DNA from: Myroides sp. 1354
GTDB taxonomy: Bacteria > Bacteroidota > Bacteroidia > Flavobacteriales > Flavobacteriaceae
Length of the DNA: 45,620 nt
NCBI RefSeq assembly: GCF_030324495.1
Contig: NZ_JACAGN010000011.1
Coordinates: forward strand, 82,758-128,377
Direction: 5' to 3'
Positions 43,932-45,620 of the stretch are shown one piece after another; position 1 is the first letter of the stretch, and each line of letters opens with the position of its first letter. The notes under the pieces were generated by a model, which had not been told where the DNA came from, made no database searches, and was given only the letters and a program-made list of their open reading frames with translations. Made by a program: the position numbers and the translations under genes.

Positions 43932-43972
43932 TAAAATATTAATTGACTAGAGCGATTTTTTTGCTTTTTTTC

Positions 43973-44002
43973 TTTGATAGAATGTTTTTTTCTGTAAATT
44001 TG
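43973..44002 (+). promoter_or_regulatory. Promoter of tRNA-Leu
   Basis: TTTG (43973-43976), an 18-bp spacer and TAAATTTG (43995-44002), both consensus boxes, ending 22 bp before the tRNA. Confidence 0.7.
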
Positions 44003-44024
44003 CACTCACAATCCAACACCAAAT

Positions 44025-44104
44025 GCCCGGATGGCGGAATTGGTAGACGCGCACGACTCAAACTCGTGTTCCTAGGAGTGTGGGTTCGATTCCCACTCCG
44101 GGTA
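44025..44104 (+). tRNA. tRNA-Leu (anticodon CAA)
   Basis: Acceptor arms GCCCGGA / TCCGGGT (first pair G-U), anticodon stem CACGA / TCGTG around the loop CTCAAAC (anticodon CAA, decoding UUG), a class II variable arm and the T arm GTGGG TTCGATT CCCAC. CCA is not encoded (ACGA follows). A perfect terminator follows directly. Confidence 0.95.
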
Positions 44105-44106
44105 CG

Positions 44107-44138
44107 AAAAAAGCCTAACTTTTTAGTTAGGCTTTTTT
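44107..44138 (+). terminator. Terminator of tRNA-Leu
   Basis: Perfect 14-bp stem AAAAAAGCCTAACT / AGTTAGGCTTTTTT with a TTTT loop, 2 bp after the tRNA. Confidence 0.95.
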
Positions 44139-44195
44139 ATTTTATCTTCTTTTTATTCTAAAATTCACTACAATCTAGAACCTGTAAACCACAAC

Positions 44196-44690
44196 CTATT
44201 TCGCATCATCTGCAGATGGTCCATACATTCCAGGAATAGGAATATCTAGTAAACGCAAATAAACAGATAGTTGTCCTCTGTGGTGATAGATATGATTGTT
44301 TACTACAAAACGATTTGCTCCAACCTTAGGCATCTCCATAATCGTGTGATCACCGGCTTTCAACGCCCAAGTTTGCATCCATTGTTCATCAGTCATCGAT
44401 TCTACGGCTGTTACAACGCGTTTCTCATAATTGTCGATCAACTGCAACAACTCTTCTGTCGTTTTTGCTTCTAATGGCTTATAATCCGTATGAAAATTTA
44501 AACTCTCTTGTTGTGTAATTATTTCTGTCCAAATAATCAATTCCACAATATGCTTAGACAAATCCCCTAAACTCATCGATTTTACATGTGGTTTCCAATC
44601 CCATTTGTCTGTAGGTACACAAGCAATAATCTTTCTCGTACTGCCTAATTCGTGTTGTAGTTCTACTAAAAAACTTCTGTTAATACTCAT
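44196..44690 (-). CDS. DinB-superfamily putative metalloenzyme
   Basis: A 164-residue four-helix-bundle protein of the DinB/YfiT superfamily, whose members include thiol-dependent transferases. I place the start at the ATG at 44690 (MSINRSFLVELQHELG); the longer reading adds 19 unlikely residues. Metal-ligand histidines are visible in LSKHIVELIIW near residue 47 and NHIYHHRGQLSVYLRLL near residue 131. It is unrelated to DNA polymerase IV despite the name. The substrate is unknown. Confidence 0.88.
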   Translation of the reverse strand: MSINRSFLVELQHELGSTRKIIACVPTDKWDWKPHVKSMSLGDLSKHIVELIIWTEIITQQESLNFHTDYKPLEAKTTEELLQLIDNYEKRVVTAVESMTDEQWMQTWALKAGDHTIMEMPKVGANRFVVNNHIYHHRGQLSVYLRLLDIPIPGMYGPSADDAK

Positions 44691-44818
44691 AATCTTCGTT
44701 GTTATTTTTCTAAGAGGAAAACTACAAAACGAAACGCATATATTCAATTTATTTGATAAATATAATTTTACTACTTTTAAACGAAACCCCCTCTACACAA
44801 ACTTTCATGGAGGTTGAT

Positions 44819-44826
44819 TATCTTTG
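44819..44826 (+). promoter_or_regulatory. -7 element (TATCTTTG) of recX
   Basis: Full TAnnTTTG match 15 bp upstream of the TTG start; the leader would be very short. Confidence 0.45.
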
Positions 44827-44841
44827 TAAAAAAGAAAAAAA

Positions 44842-45327
44842 TTGAATCCAGAGTCTACTTATTTATCCTTTGATGATGCTAAACGCAAATTAGAGCACTA
44901 TTGCGCCTATCAAGATCGTTGTCACTCAGAAGTAATCAACAAACTATTTTCGTTGCGTATAACGCCTCAAATACACGATGATATCATCGTTCACTTAATC
45001 GAACACAATTTCTTAAATGAAGAACGCTTTGCAAAGAGTTTTGTAAGGGGTAAACACAGATTAAGTGCTTGGGGAAAGAACAGAATAACCTCAGAATTAA
45101 AATTCAGAAATATCAATAGTCGGTTAATTTCAATTGCATTAACTGAAATCACGGATGAAGAATACTATCAAACTTTTGATCGCATAAGCGAGAACAAATG
45201 GAATCAATTGACTGATTCCGATCTACAAAAGAAAAAACAAAAATTTCAAGCCTATTTATTTCGCAAAGGATATGCGATAAATGATATTATTGAAAAAACA
45301 AATGAGATTGAGACGATGAGGGGGTGA
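44842..45327 (+). CDS. recX: Regulatory protein RecX
   Basis: A 161-residue RecX family protein, which limits RecA filament growth. The three-helix repeats are visible: AKRKLEHYCAYQDRCHSEV near residue 13, FLNEERFAKSFVRGKHRLSAWGKNRI near residue 52 (FLNEERFAKSFV core), and the C-terminal YLFRKGYAINDI near residue 138. It appears to use a TTG start at 44842, because no ATG or GTG lies upstream in frame after the promoter element and the family's N-terminus aligns from there. recA is not in the window. Confidence 0.88.
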   Translation: MNPESTYLSFDDAKRKLEHYCAYQDRCHSEVINKLFSLRITPQIHDDIIVHLIEHNFLNEERFAKSFVRGKHRLSAWGKNRITSELKFRNINSRLISIALTEITDEEYYQTFDRISENKWNQLTDSDLQKKKQKFQAYLFRKGYAINDIIEKTNEIETMRG

Positions 45328-45334
45328 GATTTTT

Positions 45335-45467
45335 GTCGTTGGTTGTTCGTTGTTCGTTGTTCGTTGTTCGTTGTTCGTTGTTCGTTGTTTGTTGTTGGTT
45401 GTTTGTTGTTTGTTGTGTGGTGCTTGTTGTTTGTTGTGTGGTGCTTGTTGTTTGTCGTAAGGTGTTT
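45335..45467 (+). repeat. Array of 19 in-phase heptamers (GTTGTTC-type)
   Basis: 133 bp divide exactly into 19 heptamers. Six successive GTTGTTC units lead the array after one GTCGTTG, followed by variants (GTTGTTT, GTTGTTG, GTTGTGT, GGTGCTT). The triplet GTTGTGT-GGTGCTT-GTTGTTT occurs twice, a 21-bp higher-order unit. It begins 7 bp after recX, between recX and the end of the rRNA operon. Confidence 0.95.
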
Positions 45468-45551
45468 GAATATTCTTAAAAAAGGAAAATATCTTTAATC
45501 GAAAAGCCTCTCAACGAACAACAACCAAAAAACCAAAATAACCTAAAACAA

Positions 45552-45583
45552 AAAAGCCTGACTACTTGCGTAATCAGGCTTTT
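45552..45583 (-). terminator. Terminator of the rRNA operon
   Basis: Stem AAAAGCCTGA / TCAGGCTTTT around a 12-nt loop. On the minus strand it follows the 5S 3' end and ends in a T-run. Confidence 0.9.
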
Positions 45584-45589
45584 CAAAAG

Positions 45590-45620
45590 AAGGGCGACGA
45601 CATACTCTCCCACCTTACGG
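45590..45620 (-). rRNA. rrf: 5S ribosomal RNA, 3' end only (partial)
   Basis: The reverse complement reads GGTGGGAGAGTATGTCGTCG followed by CCC, the 3' part of a bacterial 5S rRNA (GGGAGAGTA is the usual helix sequence). The gene runs off the right edge. As 5S is normally last, the 23S and 16S genes should lie beyond on the minus strand. The exact 3' end is uncertain by a few bases. Confidence 0.85.

Noticed and set aside
44691..44747. N-terminal extension of the DinB-fold protein
   Set aside because: Cys- and basic-rich residues unlike the family; the conserved start is the ATG at 44690.
45335..45467. CRISPR array
   Set aside because: Units are contiguous 7-mers with no spacers, and no cas genes are in the window.

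Overview
This window looks like chromosome of a Flavobacteriaceae bacterium (phylum Bacteroidota), possibly Myroides or a close relative; the genus is a guess from memory. The evidence is low GC, a giant secreted protein ending in a T9SS type B (gliding-motility-type) sorting domain, a GLPGLI protein, TonB-dependent receptors with CarboxypepD_reg-like N-termini, and Bacteroidota-type promoters (TTTG, 18-20 bp spacer, TAnnTTTG) at several starts.

Layout. 1-4.3 kb: minus-strand genes for an HD hydrolase, an acyl-ACP desaturase next to a PlsC-type acyltransferase (membrane lipids), a bacilliredoxin and a PepSY membrane protein. 4.3-6.8 kb: a TonB-dependent siderophore receptor that pairs with the PepSY protein (iron uptake). 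6.9-9.3 kb: a dinB-ldcA-yraN operon. 9.5-14.1 kb: a Kef/CPA2 cation/H+ antiporter, a large membrane protein of the so-called site-specific recombinase (Gcr) family and a CYTH protein. 14.2-22.3 kb: one 2726-residue surface protein with eight Fn3 and seven cleaved-adhesin-like modules. 22.3-24.1 kb: a 700-bp gene-free stretch, an RlpA-like protein and a small membrane protein.

24.3-30.8 kb is the accessory region. In order it encodes a small membrane protein, a compact ABC ATPase, two lipoproteins sharing an unrecognised N-terminal module (the second also carries a CxxC thioredoxin-like domain), a 58-residue secreted four-cysteine protein missed by length cut-offs, a GLPGLI protein and a large TonB-receptor-like outer-membrane protein. 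A direct repeat of about 280 bp (the ABC gene's 3' end, its terminator and the following leader) flanks the two lipoprotein genes. Its second copy is a 31-codon ABC pseudogene fragment followed by the leader of the four-cysteine protein. This is the best candidate for an undescribed system.

30.9-36.9 kb: a BlaI/M56 (BlaR1-like) regulator pair with an operator lying exactly in the promoter spacer, then a TonB receptor-thioredoxin operon divergent from an MntR/DtxR regulator, with a candidate metal box over the receptor's -7 element. 36.9-43.9 kb is mostly core: an old yellow enzyme with an MFS exporter, aspS, a GNAT enzyme, pth, rplY and prs. 44-45.6 kb: tRNA-Leu(CAA), a DinB-fold protein, recX, a 133-bp array of 19 in-phase heptamers, and the terminator and 3' end of a minus-strand 5S rRNA whose rRNA operon continues beyond the window.
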